From NCBI GenBank assembly GCA_000161775.1, contig GG704596.1, positions 2,827,362 through 2,891,361 on the forward strand: a stretch of DNA of 64,000 bases. The letters are read 5' to 3'. Every line of letters starts with the position of its first letter. Within the stretch, counting starts at the first letter, position 1. Shown here in pieces: positions 19,349-27,232 of the stretch. Origin of the DNA: Ruegeria lacuscaerulensis ITI-1157. GTDB lineage: Bacteria > Pseudomonadota > Alphaproteobacteria > Rhodobacterales > Rhodobacteraceae. A program made the position numbers and the translations under genes. The notes below the pieces were generated by a model. It did not search any database. It was not told where the DNA came from and worked only from the letters and a program-made list of their open reading frames with translations.

Positions 19349-20320
19349 TCAATGGTCCGCTTTCTGCTCGGCCTTGTTGGGCCACAGCGGCGCGATGACC
19401 TTGGTCGCCAACGGGATCAGAACAAACCCCCAAGCAAGCCCGAACACGCCGTCCATCGCGGCTTTGCTGATCCACTCCACCGCGCCGGCCCATTGATCGG
19501 ACACGGCATGACCGGCCGCATAGGCCCAGTCGTGGATGTGATGTCCCAACCAGCCAAAGCCCAGCACCTCGAGTCCATGGATCATGATCGAGCCGCCGAC
19601 CCACAACATCGCCGCCGTACCCACGACCGACAGGGTCTTCATGACCTTTGGCATCGCCTTGACCAGCCCGCGACCCAGCCCGCGGCCGATCGGTGTCGGC
19701 GCGTTCTTGGCGAGATAAAGCCCGACATCGTCCATTTTGACGATCAACGCGACCGATCCATAGACGGCCACCGTGACACCGATCCCCACCACGGCCAGCG
19801 TTGCGGCCTGCATCCAGACATTCGGGGCCTCAATGGCAGAAAGAGCGATGGTCATGATTTCGGCCGACAGGATGAAATCGGTCTTGATCGCGCCCTTGAT
19901 CTTCTGCTCCTCCAGATGACCCGGATCGCGCACGCTCATGTCTTCTTCTATGACGTGACTGCCATGTGGGAACAGCACGTGGAAGATCTTCTCGGCCCCT
20001 TCGAAACACAGGTATGACCCACCGATCATCAGCAAGGGCGTTATCAGCCACGGCGCGAAGTTCGCCAGCAACAGCGCCACAGGCAGCAGCAGAATGACCT
20101 TGTTGAACATCGACCCGCGCGCGATGCGCCAGACGATCGGCAATTCGCGCGCAGGGGCAAAGCCCTGGACGTATTTCGGCGTGACGGCCGCGTCATCGAT
20201 AATCACGCCGGCGGTTTTGGCCCCCGCCTTGCCGGCGGCCGCCGCCACATCGTCGACCGAGGCCGCCGCCACCTTGGCGATTCCCGCCACATCGTCCAAC
20301 AGGGCCAGCAAACCGCTCAT
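19349..20320 (-). CDS. DUF808 (YedI-type) inner membrane protein
   Basis: 323-residue protein of the YedI/DUF808 family. It has the family N-terminus (SGLLALLDDVAGIAKVAAAS) and several hydrophobic helices, for example at about residues 75-100, 140-190 and 215-240. It also has the conserved KIKGAIKTDFILSAEIMTIA segment. Function is unknown; homologues are predicted permease-like membrane proteins. ATG at 20320 has an AAAGGA ribosome site. It converges on tkt and is divergent from gap. Confidence 0.88.
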   Translation of the reverse strand: MSGLLALLDDVAGIAKVAAASVDDVAAAAGKAGAKTAGVIIDDAAVTPKYVQGFAPARELPIVWRIARGSMFNKVILLLPVALLLANFAPWLITPLLMIGGSYLCFEGAEKIFHVLFPHGSHVIEEDMSVRDPGHLEEQKIKGAIKTDFILSAEIMTIALSAIEAPNVWMQAATLAVVGIGVTVAVYGSVALIVKMDDVGLYLAKNAPTPIGRGLGRGLVKAMPKVMKTLSVVGTAAMLWVGGSIMIHGLEVLGFGWLGHHIHDWAYAAGHAVSDQWAGAVEWISKAAMDGVFGLAWGFVLIPLATKVIAPLWPNKAEQKADH

Positions 20321-20384
20321 GCCGCATCCTTTCCGTTTATCCGTCGCCCTTCGGACCCTAACCGATCCGACAGCTAGCGCAAGC

Positions 20385-20396
20385 GTTAGCGCAACC
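20385..20396. promoter_or_regulatory. Operator-like GTTAGCGC site 1 upstream of first gap gene
   Basis: Matches the palindrome GTTAGCGCTAAC in 10 of 12 positions. Paired with the site at 20404 and identical in core to the perfect palindrome before the second gap gene. A related half-site (CTAGCGCAA) starts at 20374. Likely bound by a LacI/GalR-type regulator of carbon metabolism. Confidence 0.6.
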
Positions 20397-20403
20397 ACGC
20401 CAA

Positions 20404-20415
20404 GTTTGCGCTAAC
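20404..20415. promoter_or_regulatory. Operator-like GTTTGCGCTAAC site 2 upstream of first gap gene
   Basis: 11 of 12 positions match GTTAGCGCTAAC. It lies 88 bp upstream of the gap start codon and forms an inverted pair with the site at 20385, with centres 19 bp apart. Confidence 0.62.
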
Positions 20416-20502
20416 ACATTGCAAATATGGCATTTTCTCTCTTTTTAGATTGGCCCATGACCGCTATATCGCCCGAAACGCAAGCGGATTTGGAGACGTC
20501 AC

Positions 20503-21504
20503 ATGACCATCAAGGTCGGCATCAATGGTTTTGGCCGCATCGGCCGCTGTACCCTTTCGCACATCGCCGCGTCAGGCCGCAACGACATCGAAGTGATCAA
20601 GGTCAACGCCACCGGACCGCTTGAAACCTCGGCGCATCTGCTGAAATACGACAGCATCCACGGCCGCTTTCCGCGCGACGTCTCGATCAGCGGCAACACG
20701 ATGGACCTGGGCCGCGGGCCGATGCAGATGTTCTCGACCTACGACATGAACGAGCTGGACTGGGAAGGCTGCGACGTCGTTCTGGAATGCACCGGCAAAT
20801 TCAACGACGGGCTGAAGGCCAAAACACACCTTGAACGTGGCGCGCAAAAGGTTCTGCTGTCGGCTCCGGGCAAAAACGTCGACAAAACGATCGTGTTCGG
20901 CGTCAACCACAACAGCCTGACCGCCAACGACAGGATGGTGTCGAATGGCTCGTGCACCACGAACTGCCTTGCCCCGCTTGCCAAGGTTCTGGACGAAGGC
21001 ATCGGCATCGAAAACGGCATCATGACCACGATCCACGCCTATACCGGCGACCAGCCCACGTTGGACCGCCGCCACAATGACCTGTACCGCGCCCGCGCCG
21101 CCGCCATGTCCATGATCCCCACCAGCACCGGTGCTGCCAAGGCCCTGGGCGAGGTTCTGCCGAACCTCAAGGGGCGCCTGGACGGCTCGGCCATTCGCGT
21201 GCCCACGCCGAACGTGTCGGCCGTGGATCTGACCTTCCGCGCCGCGCGCGAGGTGACCGTCGATGAGGTCAACGCCATCGTCGCCGAGGCCGCCAAGGGA
21301 CCGATGCAGCGCGTGCTGGGCTATGAACCTGCACCTCTGGTGTCGACCGATTTCAACCACACCGAAGAAAGCTCGATCTTCGCGCCCGACCAAACCCGTG
21401 TCGTCGATGGCCGCATGGTCCGCGTGCTGGCCTGGTACGACAACGAATGGGGCTTCTCGGTGCGCATGGCCGATGTGGCCGTCGCCATGGGGCGCCTTAA
21501 CTGA
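20503..21504 (+). CDS. gap: Glyceraldehyde-3-phosphate dehydrogenase, probably NADP-preferring
   Basis: 333 residues. The catalytic Cys is in SNGSCTTNCLAP and the general-base His in TIHAYTGDQ. The Rossmann motif INGFGRIGR is intact. Two coenzyme-selecting positions are changed: Ala36 stands where NAD enzymes have Asp, and Arg-Arg replaces the Leu-Pro of the S-loop (TLDRRHNDL). In Bacillus enzymes changes at these sites shift use to NADP. This suggests a biosynthetic, gluconeogenic or NADPH-related role, unlike the second paralogue downstream. Ribosome site GGAG. Two GTTAGCGC-type operators lie about 90-120 bp upstream. Confidence 0.93.
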   Translation: MTIKVGINGFGRIGRCTLSHIAASGRNDIEVIKVNATGPLETSAHLLKYDSIHGRFPRDVSISGNTMDLGRGPMQMFSTYDMNELDWEGCDVVLECTGKFNDGLKAKTHLERGAQKVLLSAPGKNVDKTIVFGVNHNSLTANDRMVSNGSCTTNCLAPLAKVLDEGIGIENGIMTTIHAYTGDQPTLDRRHNDLYRARAAAMSMIPTSTGAAKALGEVLPNLKGRLDGSAIRVPTPNVSAVDLTFRAAREVTVDEVNAIVAEAAKGPMQRVLGYEPAPLVSTDFNHTEESSIFAPDQTRVVDGRMVRVLAWYDNEWGFSVRMADVAVAMGRLN

Positions 21505-21530
21505 CATCGCCAAGTGCGCTTGCGCAGAAA

Positions 21531-21560
21531 CGCCCGCTCAGGTTATCTGGGCGGGCGTTT
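21531..21560 (+). terminator. Hairpin terminator after first gap gene
   Basis: 11-bp stem CGCCCGCTCAG / CTGGGCGGGCG (one T-G pair) with a 5-base loop and a short TTT tail. The weak tail makes partial read-through into the small membrane-protein gene possible. Confidence 0.7.
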
Positions 21561-21575
21561 GCGTTCGGAGCGGCA

Positions 21576-21719
21576 ATGACAAACCAAATCGCGATCTGGC
21601 TGGGAGTGCTCATTCTGGGTGGCCTGATGCTGGACTATGCCCTTGTCGGAACCGAGCATCTCCTGTTCCTCGGAAAGAAATTCTACGACCTTCTCGATTG
21701 GGTCGCCTTCTGGCGCTGA
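21576..21719 (+). CDS. 47-residue single-span membrane protein
   Basis: Small gene between the two gap paralogues. ATG at 21576 follows CGGAG. The protein begins MTNQIAIWLGVLILGGLML, a clear membrane helix at about residues 5-24, and ends in a short amphipathic part rich in aromatics (DLLDWVAFWR). It matches no named family that I recognise. Its position behind a leaky-looking terminator and before the second gap promoter suggests co-expression with the first gap gene. Confidence 0.7.
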   Translation: MTNQIAIWLGVLILGGLMLDYALVGTEHLLFLGKKFYDLLDWVAFWR

Positions 21720-21731
21720 CAGAGGTTTTGC

Positions 21732-21768
21732 TTGACATTTTCGCCTGACTGCCTTTGTTAGCGCTAAC
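21732..21768 (+). promoter_or_regulatory. Promoter region with perfect operator GTTAGCGCTAAC before second gap gene
   Basis: A consensus -35 TTGACA (21732-21737) is followed at 21757-21768 by the perfect 12-bp palindrome GTTAGCGCTAAC, which falls where the -10 region should be. A protein bound here would block the promoter, so repression is the likely mode. The same motif, degenerate, stands before the first gap gene. Confidence 0.68.
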
Positions 21769-21811
21769 TGATTTCAATCGCGGCTTAGCGGCCATTCAGA
21801 CGGAGCGCGAC

Positions 21812-22816
21812 ATGACACTCAAACTTGCAATCAACGGATTTGGACGGATCGGGCGCGGCGTTCTGCGCGCCCTGATGGAAAGCGGTCGCACGGATGTGCA
21901 GATCGTGGCGATCAACGACCTGGCCAAGCCGGAAATGAACGCGCATCTGTTCGAGTTCGACAGCGTGCATGGCCGCTACGCCAAGCCGGTCACCCTGACC
22001 GAGGCCGGGCTGGACGTGGGCGCAGGCCCGATCCGCCTGACCAGCGAGCGCGACCCCGAGGCGCTGGATTGGTCGGACGTGGATGTGGTTCTGGAATGCA
22101 CCGGCGTATTCCGCACGCGCGAAGCCGCGTCGCGTCATTTCAAGAACGGCGCGAAAAAGGTTCTGATCTCGGCGCCGGCGCGTGGGGATGGCGAGGTGAA
22201 GACCGTTGTGTTCGGCGTGAACGACCACGAGCTGACAGCCGCCGACACCGTGGTTTCCAACGCCTCCTGCACCACCAACTGCCTGTCGCCGGTCGCGGCC
22301 GCGCTGGATGCGGGCCTGGGTATCGTGCACGGCAACATGACCACGGTGCACGCCTATACCGCCAGCCAGCCGGTGCATGACACTGCCGGCAAGGACCCGT
22401 ACCTGTCGCGCGCGGCGGCGCTGTCGATGATCCCGACCACCACCGGTGCGGCCTCGGCCGTGGGGCTGGTTCTGCCGCAACTGCAGGGCAAGCTGACCGG
22501 TCAGGCGATCCGGGTTCCCACTCCGAACGTCTCGGTCGTCGATCTGGTGGTCGAGGTATCGCGCCCCACCACCGAAGAAGAGGTCAACGCCCTGTTCACC
22601 GAAGCCGCGGCCAAGATCCCGACCGTTCTGGCCGCGGAAACCCGCCCGTTGATCTCGATCGACTTCAACCACGATTCCCACAGCTCGACGGTGTCGCTGG
22701 CCGAAACCAAGGTGACCGACGGCACCCTGGTTCGCGTGCTGGCCTGGTACGACAACGAGTGGGGTTTCTCGAACCGGATGCTGGATACGGCCGCCGCGAT
22801 GGGTGCCCTAACCTAA
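21812..22816 (+). CDS. gap: Glyceraldehyde-3-phosphate dehydrogenase, NAD-type
   Basis: 334 residues. Catalytic Cys in SNASCTTNCLSP, His in TVHAYTASQ, Rossmann motif INGFGRIGR. It keeps the coenzyme-selecting acid (Asp36 in AINDLAKPE), as in NAD-dependent glycolytic enzymes, unlike the paralogue 1.3 kb upstream. The S-loop differs from both the classical form and the paralogue (HDTAGKDPYLSRA). Ribosome site CGGAG. Its 3' end overlaps the coaD stop by 9 bp on the opposite strand. Probably controlled by the GTTAGCGCTAAC operator in its promoter. Confidence 0.93.
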   Translation: MTLKLAINGFGRIGRGVLRALMESGRTDVQIVAINDLAKPEMNAHLFEFDSVHGRYAKPVTLTEAGLDVGAGPIRLTSERDPEALDWSDVDVVLECTGVFRTREAASRHFKNGAKKVLISAPARGDGEVKTVVFGVNDHELTAADTVVSNASCTTNCLSPVAAALDAGLGIVHGNMTTVHAYTASQPVHDTAGKDPYLSRAAALSMIPTTTGAASAVGLVLPQLQGKLTGQAIRVPTPNVSVVDLVVEVSRPTTEEEVNALFTEAAAKIPTVLAAETRPLISIDFNHDSHSSTVSLAETKVTDGTLVRVLAWYDNEWGFSNRMLDTAAAMGALT

Positions 22817-23299
22817 CCGCTCTTTCAGCGCGATATTGACCTGGGGCGTGACGAATTTCGACACGTCCCCACCCAGCCGGGCGATTTCCTTGACCAGTTT
22901 CGAGGCAATCGCCTGGTGTCGGGCTTCGGCCATCAGGAACACGGTCTCGATCGAATCGTCGAGCGCCCGGTTCATCCCAACCATCTGAAATTCATATTCG
23001 AAATCGGCAACAGCACGCAGGCCGCGCACGATGATCTGCGCCCCTACGTCCCGGGCGCAGTCGATCAGCAGGTTTTCGAACGGATGCGCAACGATCTCGG
23101 TTCCGGTCTGTTCGGTCAGATGGGCGCATTCAGCCTCGATCATGGCCACCCGTTCTTCCAGGGAAAACAAGGGCCCCTTGTCGCGGTTGATTGCAACGCC
23201 AATCACCAGTTTGTCGACCAGCATCGCCGCCCGGCGGATGATGTCGATATGACCCAATGTAATCGGATCAAACGTTCCGGGATACAATCCAACCCGCAT
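22808..23299 (-). CDS. coaD: Phosphopantetheine adenylyltransferase
   Basis: 163-residue CoaD, the penultimate step of coenzyme A synthesis. The nucleotidyltransferase signature YPGTFDPITLGHIDII is present at the N-terminus, and RGLRAVADFEYEFQM in the middle. The second ATP-binding motif, usually ISSTxxR-like, reads IASKLVKEIARLGGDV here. ATG at 23299 has an AGGAGG ribosome site. It overlaps convergently with the second gap gene by 9 bp. Confidence 0.96.
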   Translation of the reverse strand: MRVGLYPGTFDPITLGHIDIIRRAAMLVDKLVIGVAINRDKGPLFSLEERVAMIEAECAHLTEQTGTEIVAHPFENLLIDCARDVGAQIIVRGLRAVADFEYEFQMVGMNRALDDSIETVFLMAEARHQAIASKLVKEIARLGGDVSKFVTPQVNIALKERLG

Positions 23300-23382
23300 C
23301 GGGGCCTCCTGAGCAAGAAAATTTCTGCGCAAGCAAACACAAGTTTTCCGCAGCTGCAAGAGGCCGCATCAATGCCGCAAGG

Positions 23383-23820
23383 CTAGTGGCCCATGATCAT
23401 GCCCTGCAGGGCATCCTTTTCCATCGCCAGCTCTGACAATTGCGCCTTGACCGCATCGCCAAGCGTCACGATTCCGACCAGCTGGCCGTCCTCGACGACG
23501 GGCATGTGGCGAAATCGGCCTTCGGTCATGCGGGCCAGCACATCCTGCACCTTGTCCTGTTTGGTGGCGGTAACCAGCTTCTCAGTCATGTAGGCGCTGA
23601 CCGGCTCGGTCAGGCATCCGCTGCCGCTGGCGGCCAGTTCGCGCACGATGTCGCGCTCTGACAGAATACCCATGGCGGTCTTGCCTCCGTCCTCCGAGAC
23701 CACGACGGTACCGATACGCTTTTCGGCCAAGATCTTCGCCGCATCCGAAACGGTCGTCGAAGGCGCCACCGTCACGACCCCATCCGTTGCTTTCGAACTC
23801 AGAATGGCCTGAACAAGCAT
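23383..23820 (-). CDS. Tandem CBS-domain protein
   Basis: 145-residue protein made of two CBS domains (about 8-65 and 75-135), with typical segments KRIGTVVVSEDGGKTAMGILSE-like in the first and RFRHMPVVEDGQLVGIVTLGD-like in the second. CBS pairs bind adenosine nucleotides; stand-alone ones often regulate partner enzymes. The partner is unknown. ATG at 23820 is chosen for its GGAGG ribosome site. It lies 62 bp after the start of... its downstream neighbour coaD on the same strand. Confidence 0.88.
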   Translation of the reverse strand: MLVQAILSSKATDGVVTVAPSTTVSDAAKILAEKRIGTVVVSEDGGKTAMGILSERDIVRELAASGSGCLTEPVSAYMTEKLVTATKQDKVQDVLARMTEGRFRHMPVVEDGQLVGIVTLGDAVKAQLSELAMEKDALQGMIMGH

Positions 23821-23882
23821 GGGCAAAACCTCCGATAATATTGTTCCCGTTTTCCAAAGCGTTGCCGGAATGCCCGAGCCTG

Positions 23883-24785
23883 TCAAGCTTGGGCTTGCGC
23901 TTCCAGCCGCGCAATCTCGTCGCGGATGCCCTGACTCAGGGCTTTGGCAAAGCGGTTCAGCCGCTCATTGCGCTGGTCGCCCTGGTGGCGCACCAGGTAG
24001 AAGCTGCGGGTCAGACTCACTTGATCCGTCAGGATTTTCCGCAAGCCCGGATGAAATGGCAGCGTAAAATCATGGGCCACGCAGACCCCGGTGCCCAGCG
24101 ACGCCTGCCGCAGTTGCACCGAGACCGAATTCGATGCAAGCGCGACACGGTCAATGCCGATGTCGTTGAGGTAGTCCAACTCGCGATCAAAGATCATGTC
24201 CGGGATGTAGCCGATCATGCGATGGCCCCGCAGATCGTTGAGGGTGCGGATCGGTGCATGGCGCGCCAGGTAATCCTCGGTCGCGACCATATGCAGGCAA
24301 TAGTCGCTGACCTTCTGCACCAGCAACTTGCCGGCGGTGGGTGCGCTGACGGTCAGGGCCATGTCGGCCTCGCGCCGCGACAGATTGATGATGCGCGGCA
24401 GGGCAAGAATCTGAATATCCAGGTCCGGGTTCGCATCGCTGATGCGGGCACAGACCTGCGGCAGCAGATAGTTCGCGCTGCCATCGGGCGCGCCGATGCG
24501 GATCTGTCCGCTCAACGCCTTGGTGGACCCGTCCATCGCCCCGGCTGCCGCGCGCATCGCCTCTTCGGCGGATTGGGCGTGTTCGAACAGGCGCTCTCCG
24601 GCCGAAGTCAACAGATAGCCCTGGGGCGATTTGGTGAACAGCGGCGCCTTGAGCGCCGTCTCCAGCCGCGCGATCCGGCGTCCCACCGTGGCCGGATCGA
24701 TCTTCAGCCGCCGCCCCGCCGACGACAGGCTTTCCTCGCGCGCGACGGCCAGAAACACGCGCATGTCGTCCCAATTGGGGGTCAT
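23883..24785 (-). CDS. LysR-family regulator divergent from mmsA
   Basis: 300 residues. N-terminal helix-turn-helix (about 1-65: MRVFLAVAREESLSSAGRRL and DPATVGRRIARLE) and a substrate-binding domain of the group with short, polar ligand pockets. It is transcribed away from mmsA across a 102-bp spacer that holds a perfect inverted repeat 9 bp from its start, so it likely regulates itself and mmsA. Its 3' end lies 63 bp from the CBS gene start, on the same strand. Confidence 0.9.
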   Translation of the reverse strand: MTPNWDDMRVFLAVAREESLSSAGRRLKIDPATVGRRIARLETALKAPLFTKSPQGYLLTSAGERLFEHAQSAEEAMRAAAGAMDGSTKALSGQIRIGAPDGSANYLLPQVCARISDANPDLDIQILALPRIINLSRREADMALTVSAPTAGKLLVQKVSDYCLHMVATEDYLARHAPIRTLNDLRGHRMIGYIPDMIFDRELDYLNDIGIDRVALASNSVSVQLRQASLGTGVCVAHDFTLPFHPGLRKILTDQVSLTRSFYLVRHQGDQRNERLNRFAKALSQGIRDEIARLEAQAQA

Positions 24786-24793
24786 CCTTCACC

Positions 24794-24809
24794 TTTGCAT
24801 TTTTGCAAA
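24794..24809. promoter_or_regulatory. Inverted repeat TTTGCA-N4-TGCAAA between lysR and mmsA
   Basis: Perfect 6-bp arms with a TTTT centre, 9 bp from the LysR start codon and 79 bp upstream of mmsA. It is a good candidate for the LysR operator, and its closeness to the lysR start implies autorepression. Confidence 0.55.
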
Positions 24810-24887
24810 ACTCTTTTGAGACAATGCCCCTGTTCACGTGATTTATGCAAGCCTATGCTGCGCGCAAATTCAGCGGAGGAGTTTGCG

Positions 24888-26387
24888 ATGCAAGACCTGA
24901 CCCATTTCATCAACGGCGAATACACGCCCGGCACATCGGGCCGGTTCGATGATGTCTACAACCCCGCCACCGGCGAGGTTCAGTACAGATGCCCGATGGC
25001 CAGTGCCGCCGAGACCACGGCCGCCATCGAACATGCGGCTGCAGCCCAGCCCGCCTGGGGCGCGACCAACCCGCAAAAACGCGCCCGCGTGATGATGAAG
25101 ATGGTTCAGCTGATGAACCGCGACATGGACAAGCTGGCCGAGGCGCTGAGCCGCGAGCACGGCAAGACCCTGCCCGACGCCAAGGGTGATCTGCAGCGCG
25201 GGCTCGAGGTGATCGAATACTGTATCGGCGCCCCGCAGATGCTGAAGGGTGAATTCACCGACAGCGCGGGCCCCGGCATCGACATGTATTCCATGCGCCA
25301 GCCGCTGGGTGTTGTCGCCGCCATCATGCCGTTCAACTTCCCGGCCATGATGCCCCTGTGGCATGTCGGCCCGGCGCTGGCCTGCGGCAACGCGGTGGTG
25401 CTGAAACCCTCGGAACGCGACCCCTCGGTGCCGCTGATGCTGGCCGAACTGTTCGTCGAGGCCGGTCTGCCCAAAGGCGTGTTCCAGGTGGTCAACGGCG
25501 ACAAGGAAGCCGTGGACACCCTGCTGGACAGCGAGATCATCCAGGGTGTGTCCTTCGTCGGATCAACCCCGATCGCGCAGTACATCTATGCCCGCGCCAC
25601 GGCAAACGGCAAACGCGCCCAGTGCTTTGGTGGGGCCAAGAACCACATGATCATCATGCCCGACGCCGACCTGGACCAGGCGGCCGACGCGCTGGTGGGC
25701 GCCGGTTTCGGCGCTGCCGGCGAGCGCTGCATGGCCGTTTCGGTGGCCGTTCCGGTGGGCGAGGAAACCGCCGACGCGCTGATTGAAAAACTGGTGCCGC
25801 GCATCGAAAAGCTGAAGGTCGGGCCCTATACCGCGGGCAACGACGTCGATATGGGGCCGGTCGTGACCGCCGCCGCCAAGGAACGCATCCTGGGCCTGAT
25901 CAATTCGGGCGTGGAACAGGGCGCGAAGCTGGTGGTCGACAACCGCGACTTCAAGCTGCAGGGCTATGAGAACGGCTTTTTCGTCGGCCCGCACCTGTTC
26001 GACCATGTCACCCCCGACATGGACATCTACAAGCAAGAGATCTTCGGCCCCGTTCTGTCCACCGTCCGCGCCGGATCGTATGAAGAGGCGCTGAAGCTGG
26101 CGATGGACCATGAATACGGCAACGGCACCGCGATCTTCACCCGCGACGGCGACACCGCCCGCGATTTCGCCCACCGGGTCAATATCGGCATGGTCGGCAT
26201 CAACGTCCCGATCCCGGTCCCGCTGGCCTATCACACCTTCGGCGGCTGGAAGAAATCCATGTTCGGCGACCTGAACCAGCACGGCCCCGACAGCTTCCGG
26301 TTCTACACCCGCACAAAGACCGTGACGTCGCGCTGGCCGTCGGGCATCAAGGAAGGTGGCGAGTTCAACTTCAAGGCAATGGACTAA
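24888..26387 (+). CDS. mmsA: CoA-acylating methylmalonate-semialdehyde dehydrogenase
   Basis: 499 residues. MmsA oxidises methylmalonate semialdehyde (from valine) to propionyl-CoA with CoA and NAD. The aldehyde dehydrogenase fold shows AAIMPFNFPAMMPLWHVGPA, the family-specific GGAKNHMIIMPDADL and the catalytic Cys in GAAGERCMA. The Glu base of ordinary aldehyde dehydrogenases is replaced by Asn (AKNH), as in CoA-acylating members. ATG at 24888 has a GGAGGA ribosome site. The other valine genes lie 4.5 kb further on. Confidence 0.95.
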   Translation: MQDLTHFINGEYTPGTSGRFDDVYNPATGEVQYRCPMASAAETTAAIEHAAAAQPAWGATNPQKRARVMMKMVQLMNRDMDKLAEALSREHGKTLPDAKGDLQRGLEVIEYCIGAPQMLKGEFTDSAGPGIDMYSMRQPLGVVAAIMPFNFPAMMPLWHVGPALACGNAVVLKPSERDPSVPLMLAELFVEAGLPKGVFQVVNGDKEAVDTLLDSEIIQGVSFVGSTPIAQYIYARATANGKRAQCFGGAKNHMIIMPDADLDQAADALVGAGFGAAGERCMAVSVAVPVGEETADALIEKLVPRIEKLKVGPYTAGNDVDMGPVVTAAAKERILGLINSGVEQGAKLVVDNRDFKLQGYENGFFVGPHLFDHVTPDMDIYKQEIFGPVLSTVRAGSYEEALKLAMDHEYGNGTAIFTRDGDTARDFAHRVNIGMVGINVPIPVPLAYHTFGGWKKSMFGDLNQHGPDSFRFYTRTKTVTSRWPSGIKEGGEFNFKAMD

Positions 26388-26404
26388 CCCTTTTAGAAAG
26401 AACC

Positions 26405-26434
26405 AAAAGGCCGCCAAGATCGGGCGGCCTTTTT
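26405..26434 (+). terminator. Intrinsic terminator after mmsA
   Basis: 11-bp stem AAAAGGCCGCC / GGCGGCCTTTT, 7-base loop, running directly into a T5 tail. Confidence 0.93.
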
Positions 26435-26576
26435 GATTTGGGAATCTCCGTTCGGCAATGGTTTGCCCGCACGGTTCGCAGTCACGAAAAATTCAGTCTT
26501 ACCCTCTGGCCGGGCACCTTCCAACGTCATAGATTGCGGCAAAACAAATGAGCAGTCGTTTCGTCAGGAGGCTCCA

Positions 26577-27173
26577 TTGACCAGCAAGATCACCCGTCGC
26601 TCGGCCCTGTTGGGCGTCGTGTCGGCCTTGGCCGCCCCGACCGTGTTGCGCGCCCAAAGTCAGGATGCGTTTCCGCAATCCGAAGATGCGATCAGCGTGC
26701 AGCCGCCCGTGCGCCGGAACATCTCGTCCTTTTCGCAGCAGAACTGGCAGGACCATTTCGACGAGATCGGCGTCGGTTGCCTGCTGGCCGACATCACCAG
26801 CCGCGCGGTGCACTATTGGGGTCCGGACGGGACCTATAAACTGTATCCCAGCTCGGTCCCCATGAGCGAGGAACTGACCAAGCGCGGCTATACCGAGGTG
26901 GTGCGCAAAGCGGAAAATCCCAGCTGGACCCCCACCCCGTCCATGCGCGAGCGGGACCCGACCCTGCCGCAGCGGATCGAAGGCGGCGACCCAGGCAACC
27001 CCCTGGGCACCCGAGCGATGTATCTGTCATGGCCCGCCTATCTGGTTCACGGCACGCATGATACGCGCAAGATCGGACGCCAAAGCTCGTCGGGCTGCAT
27101 CGGGCTCTACAACCAGCATGTCGAGGAACTGTATCCGCTGGTCCAGATCGGCACGCAGGTGCGGCTTTTGTGA
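26577..27173 (+). CDS. L,D-transpeptidase (YkuD fold), Tat-exported
   Basis: 198 residues, starting at TTG 26577, which has a perfect AGGAGG site 5 bases upstream; the nearest ATG is out of frame. The N-terminus has a twin-arginine type signal (KITRRSALLGVVSALAAP). The YkuD domain ends in HGTHDTRKIGRQSSSGCIGL, giving the catalytic His and Cys. The usual Arg after the Cys-Ile of SxGCIR is Gly here. Such enzymes make 3-3 peptidoglycan crosslinks or attach proteins to peptidoglycan in the periplasm. Confidence 0.88.
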   Translation: MTSKITRRSALLGVVSALAAPTVLRAQSQDAFPQSEDAISVQPPVRRNISSFSQQNWQDHFDEIGVGCLLADITSRAVHYWGPDGTYKLYPSSVPMSEELTKRGYTEVVRKAENPSWTPTPSMRERDPTLPQRIEGGDPGNPLGTRAMYLSWPAYLVHGTHDTRKIGRQSSSGCIGLYNQHVEELYPLVQIGTQVRLL

Positions 27174-27177
27174 AGTG

Positions 27178-27211
27178 AAAAGCCCCGGGCCGCGATGGCG
27201 CCGGGGCTTTT
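27178..27211. terminator. Bidirectional intrinsic terminator
   Basis: 11-bp stem AAAAGCCCCGG / CCGGGGCTTTT between the convergent transpeptidase and fasciclin genes. T-runs flank it in both directions. Confidence 0.88.
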
Positions 27212-27232
27212 CTGCAGTCGTGAGTGGTAGTC

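Noticed and set aside
23787..24887. Upstream extension of the mmsA frame
   Set aside because: The frame is open but runs antisense through the LysR and CBS genes; the start at 24888 has GGAGGA and the conserved N-terminus.
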